From Pseudonocardia sp. (GTDB taxonomy: Bacteria; Actinomycetota; Actinomycetes; Mycobacteriales; Pseudonocardiaceae), in the NCBI GenBank assembly GCA_019244295.1, contig JAFASX010000121.1, positions 1 to 39,454 of the forward strand: 39,454 nt of DNA. Reading direction: 5' to 3'. The notes under the pieces are model-generated. The model worked only from the letters and a program-made list of their open reading frames with translations. It was not told the DNA's origin and did not search any database. The position numbers and the translations under genes were made by a program. Positions 10,632 to 21,343 of this stretch are shown here, in pieces; position 1 is the first letter of the stretch, and the number at the start of each line of letters is the position of its first letter.

Positions 10632-11629
10632 CCGACCTTCAGCCGTATATCGACGGCGTCCGGCAGAACTCCCGGCGGTGGATCGCCCGGGCGATCACGC
10701 TGGTCGAATCCAGCCTCCCCGATCACCGGAAGCTGGCCCAGCAACTGTTGATCGAGCTGCTACCGGAGACGGGCAAGGCCCGTCGGGTAGGAATCACGGG
10801 AGTGCCAGGCGTTGGCAAGTCGACGTTCATCGACTCCCTGGGCACTCGGCTGACCGCCGCCGGTCACCGAGTGGGCGTGCTCGCCGTCGACCCATCGTCC
10901 TCGTACAGCGGGGGCAGCATCCTCGGTGACAAAACTCGAATGGTCCGCCTCGCCGCCGACGGCAACGCGTTCATCCGCCCGTCTCCCACATCCGGCACGC
11001 TGGGCGGGGTAGCCACCGCGACCCAGGAGAGCATGGTGGTACTGGAGGCGGCCGGGTATGACGTGATCATCGTCGAAACGGTCGGCGTCGGCCAGTCCGA
11101 GTACGCGGTGGCCGACATGGTCGACACGTTCCTGTTCCTCACCCTCGCCCGTACTGGCGACACCCTCCAAGGCATCAAGCGCGGCATCCTCGAGCTGGCC
11201 GATGTGATCGCGGTGAACAAGGCCGACGGTCCCGGAGAGCTCGACGCCCGCCGAGCCGTCCGTGAGTTGGCCGGCGCTCTGCGCATGCTGCGCGGGCCGT
11301 CGTCGGATGGCATCGGTTGGGAAGTGCCCGTGCTGACCTGCAGCGCGACCGCCGAGACCGGCCTCGGTCAGGTATGGGACAAAATTGTCGATCACCAGGA
11401 CCGGTTGGCGGCCGTCGGCAAGTTGACCGAACGCCGACGACGTCAACAAGTGCATTGGATGTGGACGATGGTCACCGACGGGTTGCGCCACCAATTGCAC
11501 CAGCACCCGAGGGTACGCGCGCTGGTGCCTGAGCTGGAGCGCTCAGTGCTGGATGGCGAGCTGACCCCGGCGCTGGGCGCCGAGCGGATCCTCAATGCGT
11601 TCCTCCGGCATCGTCCAGCCGTAGGCTGA
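10628..11629 (+). CDS. meaB: MeaB-type G3E GTPase, methylmalonyl-CoA mutase chaperone
   Basis: A 333-residue G3E-family GTPase (MeaB/ArgK, human MMAA homologue) that gates adenosylcobalamin loading into the mutase and protects or repairs the holoenzyme. Visible motifs: P-loop GVPGVGKS (58-65), the long conserved [18 protein letters not shown] block, [11 protein letters not shown] (switch/Walker B region), and NKAD for guanine recognition. It begins at a GTG overlapping the mutB stop (GTGA), which ties its synthesis to that of the mutase. It ends 87 bases before the convergent dienelactone-hydrolase-family gene. Older annotations call this family LAO/AO transport ATPase, which is not supported by this context. 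Confidence 0.95.
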
Positions 11630-11677
11630 CTCTCCTCGTCAGCGGCTAGCGCCCAGACGCCAAGATCGAGATCAGCA

Positions 11678-11715
11678 GCCGGAACCCCGAGGGTTGCTCA
11701 GGGGGCTCAACCGGC
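11678..11715. terminator. Nested inverted repeat between convergent meaB and hydrolase gene
   Basis: An outer GCCGG / CCGGC pair (11678-11682 / 11711-11715) encloses a perfect AACCC-CGA-GGGTT hairpin (11683-11695). It sits in the 87-bp gap where meaB and the minus-strand hydrolase gene converge, a natural place for bidirectional termination. The stems are short and there is no U-tract, so confidence is modest. Confidence 0.35.
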
Positions 11716-11716
11716 C

Positions 11717-12457
11717 TCATCCGTCCTGGTCATCGGCCGGCACGGAATCCAGGTGTTGCCGGAAGAACGCGACCATGCGTTCGTGCGCGTCTTTGGCGCT
11801 GCGTTCGTCGTAACCAAGATGCATTCTCGGCACAAAATACCCGATCATTGTCAGCATCCGGTTCGGCATCCGGGTATAGAACGAGTGCCCAGCGTCGGGG
11901 TAAACCTTGACGTCGTGCGGCACCCCAAGCCGGTCCAGGTTCTTGATGAGCCGCGCGGGTGAGCTAGCCAAGCCGGCGTCCCGGCCACCGTAGCTGCCGA
12001 CCACCGGGCACGATCGAGGCATTTTCTTCGGTGCCAAACCGTAGAACGGCGCACTGACTCGGTAATGGGCGTTCATGGCCAGCAACAAGGCGAACCCGCC
12101 GCCCATGCAGAACCCAACCACCCCGATCCGTTCGGCGTCCACCTCGGGCAACGCCGCCAACCATCGACGGGCGGCCTCCAGATCGTCCAGCGCGACGCCC
12201 TCCCCCGTTGCCACGGTACGCAGACAGCGCACGATACAGAGCGGTTTGTGACCGCGAGCGAACAGGTCCGGGATGAGCACCGTCCAGCCCTCGTCGGACA
12301 GCTCCGCCGCGACCCGGGTCATCTCGTCGGTCATCCCCAACGCCTCATATATCAGCAGCAGCCCAGGGCGGGGCCCGGATTGCTCAAAGGTAGGGGTGGC
12401 CAGCAGGCCGGGCATCGAGAACCCGTCGTCACAGCTGAAGCGGACCTCAGTCAGCAT
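11717..12457 (-). CDS. Dienelactone hydrolase family alpha/beta hydrolase
   Basis: A 246-residue cytosolic alpha/beta hydrolase. The catalytic set of the dienelactone hydrolase family is visible: nucleophile Cys117 in GFCMGGG, Asp160 (YGGRD), His191 (AGHSFY), and the activating Glu38 in IYEALGM. The true substrate is unclear; no aromatic-degradation genes are nearby, so a role in dienelactone cleavage is not implied. The gene begins 11 bases after the tesB stop on the same strand and is probably co-transcribed with it. Confidence 0.85.
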   Translation of the reverse strand: MLTEVRFSCDDGFSMPGLLATPTFEQSGPRPGLLLIYEALGMTDEMTRVAAELSDEGWTVLIPDLFARGHKPLCIVRCLRTVATGEGVALDDLEAARRWLAALPEVDAERIGVVGFCMGGGFALLLAMNAHYRVSAPFYGLAPKKMPRSCPVVGSYGGRDAGLASSPARLIKNLDRLGVPHDVKVYPDAGHSFYTRMPNRMLTMIGYFVPRMHLGYDERSAKDAHERMVAFFRQHLDSVPADDQDG

Positions 12458-12468
12458 AAACTAGAACT

Positions 12469-13374
12469 CTACCGATTTCGCTTAGCGGCCACCCGCACCA
12501 AGCCTTCTTGAACGGTCGTGGCGACCAGCGCGCCCTCTTGACTGTAGAACCGCCCCATAGCCAAGCCTCGCGACCCGGAAGCCACCGGCGAATAGCACTC
12601 ATAGAGCAACCAGTCATCGGCCCGGAACGGCCGGTGGAACCAGACCGCGTGGTCAAGGCTGGCCATCTGCACGTTCGCCGTCGAGCTGAGCTCATGGCGA
12701 GCGAGCACCGAGCCCAGCAAGGTCAGATCGCTGGCGTAGGTAAGCAGGCATAAGTGCAACAGCCGGTTGTCCGGCAGGGTGCCATCAGCGCGCATCCAGA
12801 CTCGTCTCGCGGTGGCGGTGGCGCTACGCCGTGACGACGACCAGATCGGCTCCTCGACGTACCGGATGTCCAGCGGCCTGGGCACAGCGGTGAGCCATCC
12901 CCCGCCGCCCCCAGTGGGGATCCAGCTGTCAAGACCGGGCAACGACTCCGGGCTGGGTACGTCAGCCGGTATCGGTTCGGTGTGCACGAGTCCGTGCTGA
13001 GCCAGCTGGAACGAAGCCGAGAGCGAGAAGATGGCCTCACCGTGTTGAATCGCCAGCACCCTGCGGGTGGTGAACGAGCGACCGTCCCGCACCCGTTCGG
13101 CCTCGTAGACGATAGGGACGCTGGGATCGCCGGGTCGGATGAAGTAAGCATGCAACGAATGCACCGCACGGTCCGCCGGTACCGTGCGGCCCGCCGCTAC
13201 CAACGCCTGCCCTGCGACCTGGCCCCCGAACACCCGGGTCGGCGAATGTGGCGGGCTCACCCCCCGGAATAGGTTAACCTCCAGCCGTTCCAGATCCAGC
13301 AAGGCGACCAGGGCGTCAAGCGCCTGCTGACCACGCGGTGTCTCGTCGGCGCCGCTGTCGAGTTCAGAACTCAC
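12469..13374 (-). CDS. tesB: Acyl-CoA thioesterase II (TesB)
   Basis: A 301-residue double-hotdog thioesterase that hydrolyses acyl-CoA to free acid and CoA. N-terminal hotdog: FRGVSPPHSPTRVFGGQVAGQAL and HSLHAYFIRPGD. C-terminal hotdog: YASDLTLLGS, ASLDHAVWFHRPF and VQEGLVR. The catalytic triad of the family (Asp, Ser/Thr, Gln) corresponds to Asp216, Ser239 and Gln289. A short insert with five glycines (156-160) separates the two hotdogs. The start is a GTG with only a weak ribosome site. It lies 74 bases downstream of the pyk stop, the same pyk-tesB neighbourhood known from mycobacteria and relatives. Confidence 0.93.
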   Translation of the reverse strand: MSSELDSGADETPRGQQALDALVALLDLERLEVNLFRGVSPPHSPTRVFGGQVAGQALVAAGRTVPADRAVHSLHAYFIRPGDPSVPIVYEAERVRDGRSFTTRRVLAIQHGEAIFSLSASFQLAQHGLVHTEPIPADVPSPESLPGLDSWIPTGGGGGWLTAVPRPLDIRYVEEPIWSSSRRSATATARRVWMRADGTLPDNRLLHLCLLTYASDLTLLGSVLARHELSSTANVQMASLDHAVWFHRPFRADDWLLYECYSPVASGSRGLAMGRFYSQEGALVATTVQEGLVRVAAKRNR

Positions 13375-13448
13375 CCAGGCAGTCTGCCAGGCACGGTGAG
13401 CCGGTCCGGGTCCGCGCCGACCGGGGCGGTCACCCAGTCCCGGTGGAG

Positions 13449-14873
13449 TCAGGCATGATCGTCCTCACCGAGCCGATGGGCCCGGATGAGGTTAGTTGAA
13501 CCCACAGTGCCCGGCGGTGACCCAGAGACAATCACCACCAGATCCCCGGGTGCCGCGCGTTCGATGGACAGCATGGCGGCGTCCACCTGACGTATCATGG
13601 CATCGGTGGAGTCGACCTGCTCGACAAGGAACGTCTCGGTTCCCCAGCTTAGCGCGAGCTGATTGCGCACCGCGGGGACCGGGGTGAACGCCAGCAGCGG
13701 GAGCCGGCTGTGCAACCGGGCCAGCCGACGAACCGTGTCGCCAGACTGGGTGAACGCCGCCAACGCACTCGCGTTGAGTCGCTCACCGATGTCTCTGGCG
13801 GCATAGGACAGCACACCGCGTTTGGTCCGCGGCACATGGTTGAGCGGTGGTACCCCGAACGAGCCGGCTTCGACCGCTTCGATGATCTGCGCCATGGTGC
13901 GCACGGTTTTGATCGGGTAACGCCCAACGCTGGTTTCCCCGGACAGCATGACCGCGTCCGTACCGTCTAGCACGGCATTCGCCACGTCCGACGCCTCGGC
14001 CCTGGTCGGCCTCGAATTAGAGATCATCGAATCCAGCATCTGGGTGGCCACGATCACCGGCTTGGCGTTCTCCCTGGCAATCTGGATGGTCCGCTTCTGT
14101 ACCAGTGGGACGTTCTCCAGCGGCAGCTCGACACCCAGGTCACCCCGAGCCACCATGACGCCGTCAAAAGCCAGCACGATGGCCTCGAGATTGTCCACTG
14201 CCTCCGGCTTCTCCAGCTTGGCGATGACCGGAAGCCGCCCCCCATCGATTCGGTCCATCACCTGATGGACCAACTCAATGTCGGCGGGACTACGCACGAA
14301 CGACAGCGCGACGAAGTCCACCTGCAGGCCCAGAGCGAACTCGAGGTCCGCCACGTCCTTCTGGCTCATCGCGGGCACCGAGACGTTCATCCCAGGTAGT
14401 GAGATGCCCTTGTTGTCGCTGACGGTGCCGCCTTCGGTGACCTTGCAGACGACGTCCAGGCCCTCGACGGCGATGACCCGCAGCCCGACCTTGCCGTCGT
14501 CGACCAACAGCCGGTCGTCCGGGCGAGCGTCGTCGGCCAGACCGGGGTAGGTGGTCGACACCCGGTCGTGGGTGCCGGCCACGTCCTCGACCGTGATCCG
14601 CACCTCCTCACCGGTGAGCCACTCCACCGGGCCGGCGGCGAACCGACCCAATCGGATCTTGGGCCCTTGTAGGTCAGCCAGGATGCCCACCGCACGGCCT
14701 TCCGCGTCGGCGGCCTCTCGCACAAGCTGGTATACCCGCTTGTGGTCTTCCCGGTTGCCGTGGCTGAAGTTCAGCCGGGCGACGTCCATGCCGGCCTTTA
14801 CGAGATCCCGGATCCGCTCCGGGCTCGCGGTAGCCGGCCCGAGGGTACAAACGATCTTTGCGCGTCGGGTCAC
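13449..14873 (-). CDS. pyk: Pyruvate kinase
   Basis: A 474-residue pyruvate kinase (EC 2.7.1.40), which makes pyruvate and ATP from phosphoenolpyruvate and ADP. Seen: RRAKIVCTLGPAT at the N-terminus, NFSHG, DLQGPKIRLG, the B-domain insert (about 70-165), the active-site AKLEKPEAVDN with the catalytic Lys, MVARGDLGVE for Mg2+ and substrate, MLDSMISNSRPTRAEASDVANAVLDGTDA, and MLSGETSVGRYP. The C-terminal allosteric domain is complete. The GTG start opens the conserved region. A 113-bp gap separates it from gltD upstream, enough for its own promoter, though no convincing -35/-10 pair was found. Confidence 0.97.
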   Translation of the reverse strand: MTRRAKIVCTLGPATASPERIRDLVKAGMDVARLNFSHGNREDHKRVYQLVREAADAEGRAVGILADLQGPKIRLGRFAAGPVEWLTGEEVRITVEDVAGTHDRVSTTYPGLADDARPDDRLLVDDGKVGLRVIAVEGLDVVCKVTEGGTVSDNKGISLPGMNVSVPAMSQKDVADLEFALGLQVDFVALSFVRSPADIELVHQVMDRIDGGRLPVIAKLEKPEAVDNLEAIVLAFDGVMVARGDLGVELPLENVPLVQKRTIQIARENAKPVIVATQMLDSMISNSRPTRAEASDVANAVLDGTDAVMLSGETSVGRYPIKTVRTMAQIIEAVEAGSFGVPPLNHVPRTKRGVLSYAARDIGERLNASALAAFTQSGDTVRRLARLHSRLPLLAFTPVPAVRNQLALSWGTETFLVEQVDSTDAMIRQVDAAMLSIERAAPGDLVVIVSGSPPGTVGSTNLIRAHRLGEDDHA

Positions 14874-14986
14874 TCGTCGAGGGTATCTCTGAGCCTATCC
14901 CCAGGGCATAGCAACATCGGCGACCGCGCGGTGAACGTTTAACGGTCAGCGGCGACGCGTGTAGCCACACCATTCGCAGGTACCGG

Positions 14987-16510
14987 TTACCGCCCGGCTC
15001 GCCACTCACGGGCACACGCAGTCACCGGCGCTGGCAGCGTCGAAGCGCCGGTGAGGTAGGCGTCCACGGAGTGAGCGGCCGCGCGACCCTCCGCGATGGC
15101 CCAGACCACTAACGAGGCGCCCCGGTGGGCGTCGCCGCAGACGAACACCCCAGGTACGTCGGTGGCCCAGTCCGGCCCGCAGCTCAAGGTCCCGTTCGAG
15201 GCACGGGTCAGCCCTAACCCCTCCAGCAGCGGCATATCTGCCACCCCGGTGAACCCGATCGCCAGCAGCGCCAGGTCGCAGGGCAGTTCGGTGCGGTCTT
15301 CGGACACGGGCACCACCTCGCGGCGGCCGCTCACCGCATCTTTCTCCACCCGTACCCGACGCAGGACAACCGAGGTGACCCGGTCGTTCCCGTCGCCGAC
15401 GAACCGCTCGACAGCCACCTCGAACCGCCGCTGCCCGGTCTCTTCGTGCACCGGGTAGGTCCGCAGTATCCAGGGCCAGGTCGGCCACGGGGAGCGCGCC
15501 CAATCGGGGGTGTCGGGCGGGCGCGGATACTGGTCGAGCTGGTGCACGCTCAGCGCGCCCTGACGGATCGCGGTGCCGTAGCAGTCGGCGGCGGTATCAC
15601 CCCCGCCGATGATCACTACGTGCCGTCCCCGCGCGGAGATCGGTGTCGGCGCGTCGCCCTCGCACTCCCTGTTCGCCGGCACCAGATGCTCCATCGCCAG
15701 ATGCACGCCGGCCAGCTCCCGCCCCGGCAGCTCCGGCGCGTCGCGGCCAGTCAGCGCACCGACCGCTAACACCACCGCATCGAAATCCGCGCGTAACCGC
15801 CGCACCGACAGGTCCCTCCGAGCGGATCCGCCCACCTCGCACAAGGTGACGAACCGGGTGCCCTCGGCTCGCAGCTGTGCCAACCGCCGGTTCAGTAGCG
15901 CCTTCCGCATTTTGAACTCGGGGATGCCGTAGCGCAGCAGACCGCCCAACCGGTCATCCCGTTCGAACACCGTGACCTGGTGCCCCGCGCGGGTAAGCTG
16001 CTGCGCGGCGGCCAGGCCGGCCGGGCCGGAACCGACCACCGCGACCCGCTTCCCCGACGTTAGCCCCGGGCGCTTCGGCATCACCAGGTCGTGTTCCCAC
16101 GCCAGATCGGCGATGGTCTGTTCCACCCGCTTGATCGCTACCGCACCACCGGCATCGGGGGTGAGCGCCAGCACGCAGGCTGTCTCACAGGGCGCCGGGC
16201 AGAGCCGACCGGTGAACTCCGGGAAGTTGTTAGTGGCGTGCAGACGGTCGCTGGCTCGCGCCCAGTCGCCACGGCGGGCCAGGTCGTTCCACTCCGGGAT
16301 GAGGTTGCCCAGCGGGCAGCCCGCTGACCTGGAATGGCAGAACGGGATACCACAGTCCATGCAGCGAGCGGCTTGGTCCCGGGTCTGGCTGACCTGCCGC
16401 GAATCGGTGTGGTCGAGATAGACTTCACGCCAGTCGTGGACGCGCTCGGAGATCGGACGCTTGGGGACGTCTGCGCGAGCGTAGGTAAGAAAACCGCGCG
16501 GGTCAGCCAC
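14987..16510 (-). CDS. gltD: Glutamate synthase small subunit GltD
   Basis: A 507-residue NADPH-dependent beta subunit of glutamate synthase (EC 1.4.1.13). It passes electrons from NADPH through FAD and [4Fe-4S] clusters to the GltB subunit. The N-terminal cysteines that bind the iron-sulfur clusters are seen at 50, 53, 58 and 65 ([10 protein letters not shown]...GCPLGN) and 104, 108, 112 ([10 protein letters not shown]). The FAD site is [14 protein letters not shown] (GxGxxG 160-165) and the NADPH site is [13 protein letters not shown]. The start is set at the GTG at 16510, 8 bases inside the end of gltB, because the conserved [11 protein letters not shown]-terminus begins there; the frame is open further upstream but codes nothing family-like. 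The gltB-gltD overlap indicates one operon. Confidence 0.95.
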   Translation of the reverse strand: MADPRGFLTYARADVPKRPISERVHDWREVYLDHTDSRQVSQTRDQAARCMDCGIPFCHSRSAGCPLGNLIPEWNDLARRGDWARASDRLHATNNFPEFTGRLCPAPCETACVLALTPDAGGAVAIKRVEQTIADLAWEHDLVMPKRPGLTSGKRVAVVGSGPAGLAAAQQLTRAGHQVTVFERDDRLGGLLRYGIPEFKMRKALLNRRLAQLRAEGTRFVTLCEVGGSARRDLSVRRLRADFDAVVLAVGALTGRDAPELPGRELAGVHLAMEHLVPANRECEGDAPTPISARGRHVVIIGGGDTAADCYGTAIRQGALSVHQLDQYPRPPDTPDWARSPWPTWPWILRTYPVHEETGQRRFEVAVERFVGDGNDRVTSVVLRRVRVEKDAVSGRREVVPVSEDRTELPCDLALLAIGFTGVADMPLLEGLGLTRASNGTLSCGPDWATDVPGVFVCGDAHRGASLVVWAIAEGRAAAHSVDAYLTGASTLPAPVTACAREWRAGR

Positions 16511-19500
16511 GGGCCGCCTCCATGATCGCCTGGTCCGGGTCACGCCCCTCGGCGCTCGCCCGCCGGACGGCCTCCAGGACTCGCCGGTAGTCCCTCGGCA
16601 TAATCTTGGAAAAGGCCCTGGCCCGACGCGGCCAGTCCCCCAACAGCGAAGCCGCCACGACCGACCCGGTGAGTTGCGCGTGGCGGCCGACCACCTCACG
16701 CAGGTACGCCAAGTCATGCGCTGACGGTGCCTCTACCTCGACCAGCTCTCGATTGACTAGCCGGGGGTCCAGATCGAATACGTAGGCCACCCCACCGGAC
16801 ATCCCGGCGGCCACATTCCGGCCGGTCGGGCCCAGGACTATGACAGTGCCGCCGGTCATGTATTCACACGCGTGATCACCGACGGCTTCCGCGACCGCCA
16901 ACGCCCCGGAGTTGCGCACGCAGAACCGCTCCCCCACGCTGCCCCGCAGAAAGATCTCCCCCGAGGTCGCCCCGTAGCCAATCACGTTTCCAGCGATCAC
17001 CTGGCGCTCCGCCGTGAACGGCGCGTCAGGATGCGGGCGTAGGATCAGCCGACCACCGCACAAGCCCTTGCCGACATAGTCATTGGCATCCCCTGTCAGC
17101 TCCACCGTGATGCCATGGGGCAGGAACGCGCCGAGGGACTGGCCGGCTGAGCCCTCCAGCTGGATATGGATGGTGTCCTCAGGTAGACCGGCGCCACCGT
17201 ATCGACGGGTCACCTCGGCCCCGAGCAGGGTGCCGACCGTTCGGTTGATGTTGCGCACCGGCAGCTCAAGGCGGACTCGATGGGCGTCCTCCAACGCGGC
17301 TTCGGCCAGCTGGATGAGGGTGCGATCCAGCGCCCGGTCCAGGCCGTGGTCCTGGGTCCGCATCCGCCGACGCGCCGCACGCGGCACGTCCGGCACCACG
17401 AACAACGGGGAAAGATCCAACCCGTGACCGCGCTTCCAGTGTTCGACAGCCGGGCCGGCGTCCAGCAGTTCAGCATGCCCGATGGCCTCGTCCAGCGATC
17501 GGAAGCCGAGCTGGGCGAGGTACTCCCGAACCTCTTCGGCCAGGAACCGGAAGAAGTTCTCGACGAACTCAGGTTTGCCGGTGAAGCGTCGGCGCAGCTC
17601 CGGATCCTGGGTAGCGATGCCCACCGGACAGGTATCGAGGTGGCAGACTCGCATCATCACGCAACCAGCCACGATCAACGGCGCGGTGGAGAACCCGTAC
17701 TCCTCGGCGCCCAACAGCGCGGCGACCATCACGTCACGCCCGGTCTTGAGCTGACCGTCGGCCTGCACTGTGACCCGGTCGCGCAGTCCGTTCAGCAGCA
17801 GGGTCTGCTGCGTTTCGGCTAACCCGATCTCCCACGGCGCGCCGGCGTGCCTGAGTGAAGTCAGCGGCGCGGCGCCGGTACCGCCATCGTGCCCGGAGAT
17901 CAGCACCACATCGGCGTGCGCTTTGGTGACCCCAGCGGCCACCGTTCCGACGCCCACCGAAGACACCAGCTTGACGTGCACTCTGGCGGCTGGGTTGGCG
18001 TTCTTCAAGTCGTGGATGAGCTGAGCGAGGTCTTCGATGGAGTAAATGTCGTGGTGCGGCGGCGGGGATATCAACCCGACACCGGGGGTGCTGTAGCGGG
18101 CGCGGGCGATCCACGGCCAGACCTTGTTCGGCGGCAGCTGACCACCCTCGCCGGGCTTGGCGCCTTGGGCCATCTTGATCTGGATGTCGGTGGCATGCAG
18201 AAGGTACTCGCTGGTCACACCGAAACGCCCAGACGCTACCTGCTTGACCGCGCTGCGTCGGACGGGGTTGTAGAGCCGGTCAATTTCCTCACCGCCCTCA
18301 CCGGTATTCGATCGGGCACCGAGCCGGTTCATCGCGATCGCCAAGGTCTCGTGCGCCTCGGCGGAGATCGAGCCGTAGGACATCGCGCCGGTGTTGAACC
18401 TGCTCAGGATCGCCTCGGCTGGTTCCACGTCGGACAGCGGCACAGGCTGGCGTGCCTCAGTGCGGAATCTGAACAGCCCGCGCAGGGCGCCGCCCTGCGC
18501 CGCCAACTGGTCACATTCCGCCGTGTAACGGCGAAAAACGTCCCGCTGCCCGGTACGCGTGGAGTGCTGTAACAGGAACACCGTCTCCGGGGTGAACAGG
18601 TGAAGCTCACCGTCACGCCGGTAGGAGTACTCGCCGCCGACCTCCAATCGCCGGTCCAGCCGGTCAATCGGGTTCGCTGGGTAGGCGCGGCGGTGCCGAG
18701 CCGCCACTTCGGCGGCCAGCACATCCAGCCCGACCCCGCTCAGCCGCGAGGCGGTGCCGGTGAAATACTCATCCACCAACTCACGTGCCAGCCCGATCGC
18801 TTCGAAACCCTGCGCGGCGGTGTAGGCACCGACAGTGGAAATGCCCATTTTGGACATCACCTTCAGTACGCCTTTGACCACGGCCCGGACGTAGTTGCGC
18901 ACGGCCACGGTTGGGTCGATCCCGGTGATGTCACTATTTATCACCAGGTCCTCGATGGTTTCGAAGGCCAGGTAAGGGTTCACCGCCGCGGCTCCGTAGC
19001 CGAGCAGCATGGCGGCGTGATGCACCTCCCGGCAGTCTCCGCTCTCCACCACCAGCGCCACCCGCAACCGTTCCCGCTGACGCACCAGGTGGTGGTGCAC
19101 GGCCGAGGTGAGCAAGAGCGACGGGATCGGCGCCATCCGGTGGTCGGAGTCGCGGTCGGAGAGCACCAGAATCCGCGCGCCATCGGCGATTGCTTCGGAC
19201 GCTTCCCTCCGAAGCCGCTCCAGCGCGGCCTTCATTGCTTGCTCACCGCCCTCGACCTCGTAGAGTCCGCTGAGCACGGCCGCCGCGAAGCCAGGGTGGT
19301 TGCCCTCGTGGTTGATGTGCAGGATCTTGGCCAGCTCATCGTTGTCGATCACCGGGTAGGGCAGCCGCAGGTGCCGGCAGGACGCGGCGGAGGGAACGAG
19401 CAGGTTCTGCTCCGGACCCATCACCCGCGCCATGCTGGTGACGATCTCCTCTCGGATCGCGTCCAGCGGCGGGTTGGTGACCTGCGCGAACAGCTGGGTG

Positions 19501-21071
19501 AAGTAGTCGTAAAGCAGACGGGGGCGCCCGGACAGCGCGGCAAGAGGGATATCGGTGCCCATCGAGCCGATCGGCTCGACGCCGCTCAACGCCATCGGGG
19601 TGAGCAGGATCCGTAGTTCTTCCTCGGTGTAGCCGAAGGTGAGCTGACGTCGACGAACCGCCTCGTGGGTCTGCACCACATGATCACGAGACGGCAGGCT
19701 TGCCACATCCAGCAGGCCCGCGTGCACCCACTCGTCATAGGGCAGCGCCGAAGCAAGCTTGGACTTGATCTCATCGTCGTCTATAACTCGGCCGGCCTCG
19801 GTGTCCAGCAGGAACATTCGCCCAGGCTGTAATCGCCCCTTGGCCACGACCTGATCCGGCGGGACGTCCAGCACGCCGGACTCGCTGGAGAACACCACCC
19901 GGCCGTCAGCTAACCGCCACCAGCGAGCCGGACGCAGACCATTGCGGTCCAGCACCGCACCCACCAGGGTCCCGTCGGTAAACGTGACGCAGGCCGGGCC
20001 GTCCCATGGCTCCATCAAGCTGGCGTAGAACTGGTAGAACGCCCGGCGCGCCGGGTCCATCTCCGGGTGGTTCTCCCACGCCTCCGGGATCATCATGAGC
20101 ACCGCGTGCGGTAGCGAACGCCCGCCCAGGTGCAGCAGCTCCAACACCTCGTCGAAGGAAGCCGAGTCGGAAACACCTTCAGTGCAGATCGGAAACAGCC
20201 GCTCCATTGGTCCCGGGATCAGGTCGCTGGCCAGCAGCGCTTCCCTGGCCCGCATCCGATTGCGGTTGCCCCGGATTGTGTTGATCTCGCCGTTGTGCGC
20301 GACGAACCGGTACGGGTGGGCCAATGGCCAGGACGGGAACGTGTTGGTGGAAAATCGGCTATGCACCAACGCGACCGCGCTGTGCAGCCGGGGGTCGGTG
20401 AGGTCACCGAAGAACGTCGGCAGTTGGTGGGCGGTGAGCATGCCCTTGTAGACCAGGGTACGGGCGGACAGCGAGGCGAAGTAGGTGCTGACGCCCTGTT
20501 CGGTGGTCTCCCGCTCGGCTCGCCGACGTAGACAGAACGCCAGCCGATCCAGCGCTATACCGGCGGCCGGTGGACTTCCGTCAACCGGCGCCGCGCAGAC
20601 GAACAGCTGGGCGAACCTGGGCATGCAGGCGCGAGCCGAGGGACCGACACCCGCCGCGTCGGGGTGCACCGGCGGCTCCCGCCAGCCCAGCACACGCAGC
20701 CCCTCCTCGTCCGCGATCCGTTCGATGAGCTCAACCGCTGTGGCCGACCGGTCCTCCTCGGTTGGCAGGAACACCAGCCCGACCGCGTACGCACCAGCGC
20801 CGGCCGCATCCGGCTGGGGCAATTCGAAGCCGGCCTCCGCGCGCAGCAACGCATCCGGTACCTGCAGCAGGATTCCGGCGCCGTCGCCGCTGGTCGGCTC
20901 GGCTCCAGCGGCCCCGCGGTGCGCCAGGCTGGCCAGCGCGGTGAGCGCGTCCGCCACGATTGAATGACTGCGCCGAGCGTGGGTGTCAGCAACAACGGCC
21001 ACCCCGCACGAATCATGCTCGGCGGCCGGATCATAGAGCCCCTGCGTGCGCGGCAGAGCTGAAAAAGCCAC
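16503..21071 (-). CDS. gltB: Glutamate synthase large subunit GltB
   Basis: A 1522-residue alpha subunit that takes glutamine amide nitrogen and 2-oxoglutarate to make two glutamates. Domains in order: a type II glutamine amidotransferase whose nucleophile is Cys22 (EHDSCGV), exposed after removal of a short propeptide; the central domain; the FMN/[3Fe-4S] synthase barrel with [24 protein letters not shown] and the cluster cysteines in [19 protein letters not shown]; and the C-terminal beta-helix (GVAYVFDLD). The GTG at 21071 is preferred over an upstream GTG at 21104 because GAGGAGG lies exactly 8 bases ahead of it; the alternative would add 11 acidic residues. Lengths are usual for the family. 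The 272 bp upstream to lgt holds no gene and should contain the promoter. Confidence 0.96.
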   Translation of the reverse strand: MAFSALPRTQGLYDPAAEHDSCGVAVVADTHARRSHSIVADALTALASLAHRGAAGAEPTSGDGAGILLQVPDALLRAEAGFELPQPDAAGAGAYAVGLVFLPTEEDRSATAVELIERIADEEGLRVLGWREPPVHPDAAGVGPSARACMPRFAQLFVCAAPVDGSPPAAGIALDRLAFCLRRRAERETTEQGVSTYFASLSARTLVYKGMLTAHQLPTFFGDLTDPRLHSAVALVHSRFSTNTFPSWPLAHPYRFVAHNGEINTIRGNRNRMRAREALLASDLIPGPMERLFPICTEGVSDSASFDEVLELLHLGGRSLPHAVLMMIPEAWENHPEMDPARRAFYQFYASLMEPWDGPACVTFTDGTLVGAVLDRNGLRPARWWRLADGRVVFSSESGVLDVPPDQVVAKGRLQPGRMFLLDTEAGRVIDDDEIKSKLASALPYDEWVHAGLLDVASLPSRDHVVQTHEAVRRRQLTFGYTEEELRILLTPMALSGVEPIGSMGTDIPLAALSGRPRLLYDYFTQLFAQVTNPPLDAIREEIVTSMARVMGPEQNLLVPSAASCRHLRLPYPVIDNDELAKILHINHEGNHPGFAAAVLSGLYEVEGGEQAMKAALERLRREASEAIADGARILVLSDRDSDHRMAPIPSLLLTSAVHHHLVRQRERLRVALVVESGDCREVHHAAMLLGYGAAAVNPYLAFETIEDLVINSDITGIDPTVAVRNYVRAVVKGVLKVMSKMGISTVGAYTAAQGFEAIGLARELVDEYFTGTASRLSGVGLDVLAAEVAARHRRAYPANPIDRLDRRLEVGGEYSYRRDGELHLFTPETVFLLQHSTRTGQRDVFRRYTAECDQLAAQGGALRGLFRFRTEARQPVPLSDVEPAEAILSRFNTGAMSYGSISAEAHETLAIAMNRLGARSNTGEGGEEIDRLYNPVRRSAVKQVASGRFGVTSEYLLHATDIQIKMAQGAKPGEGGQLPPNKVWPWIARARYSTPGVGLISPPPHHDIYSIEDLAQLIHDLKNANPAARVHVKLVSSVGVGTVAAGVTKAHADVVLISGHDGGTGAAPLTSLRHAGAPWEIGLAETQQTLLLNGLRDRVTVQADGQLKTGRDVMVAALLGAEEYGFSTAPLIVAGCVMMRVCHLDTCPVGIATQDPELRRRFTGKPEFVENFFRFLAEEVREYLAQLGFRSLDEAIGHAELLDAGPAVEHWKRGHGLDLSPLFVVPDVPRAARRRMRTQDHGLDRALDRTLIQLAEAALEDAHRVRLELPVRNINRTVGTLLGAEVTRRYGGAGLPEDTIHIQLEGSAGQSLGAFLPHGITVELTGDANDYVGKGLCGGRLILRPHPDAPFTAERQVIAGNVIGYGATSGEIFLRGSVGERFCVRNSGALAVAEAVGDHACEYMTGGTVIVLGPTGRNVAAGMSGGVAYVFDLDPRLVNRELVEVEAPSAHDLAYLREVVGRHAQLTGSVVAASLLGDWPRRARAFSKIMPRDYRRVLEAVRRASAEGRDPDQAIMEAARG

Positions 21072-21343
21072 CGCGAGTACCTCCTCGTCCTCGTCGCTGC
21101 TCACGGCATGCCGGGACGACGACGGCCCGCAGGTTTCTCAGACTGTAACAGGCCGGAAACCAGCAGTGCGACCATCAAGAACGAGATCCGACGTCGAGGT
21201 GTCTTGCAGCGTGTCCGACGGTCGGAATCCCCTGCCGAAGGAAAGTACCCGCGTCGCGGGCAGATCACCAGGTTCGATTCACGGCACTGAGAATTGGATC
21301 GTGAAAACGGGGACCAAACCGATTAAGACGCCGGTCAGCGCGA
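21072..21343. other. Gene-free gap between lgt and gltB
   Basis: About 270 bases without a supported gene. It is presumably the gltB leader and promoter on the minus strand. A TACAGT hexamer (minus strand, near 21149) could serve as a -10, but no matching -35 is seen. No riboswitch-like structure was recognised. Confidence 0.4.

Noticed and set aside
18600..19616. 338-codon plus-strand frame opposite gltB
   Set aside because: Antisense shadow of a strongly conserved gene; its composition is that of a reverse-complement translation.
21260..21300. GGTTCGATTCAC resembling a tRNA T-arm upstream of gltB
   Set aside because: The flanks do not pair as a T-stem and no acceptor, D or anticodon arms are present.
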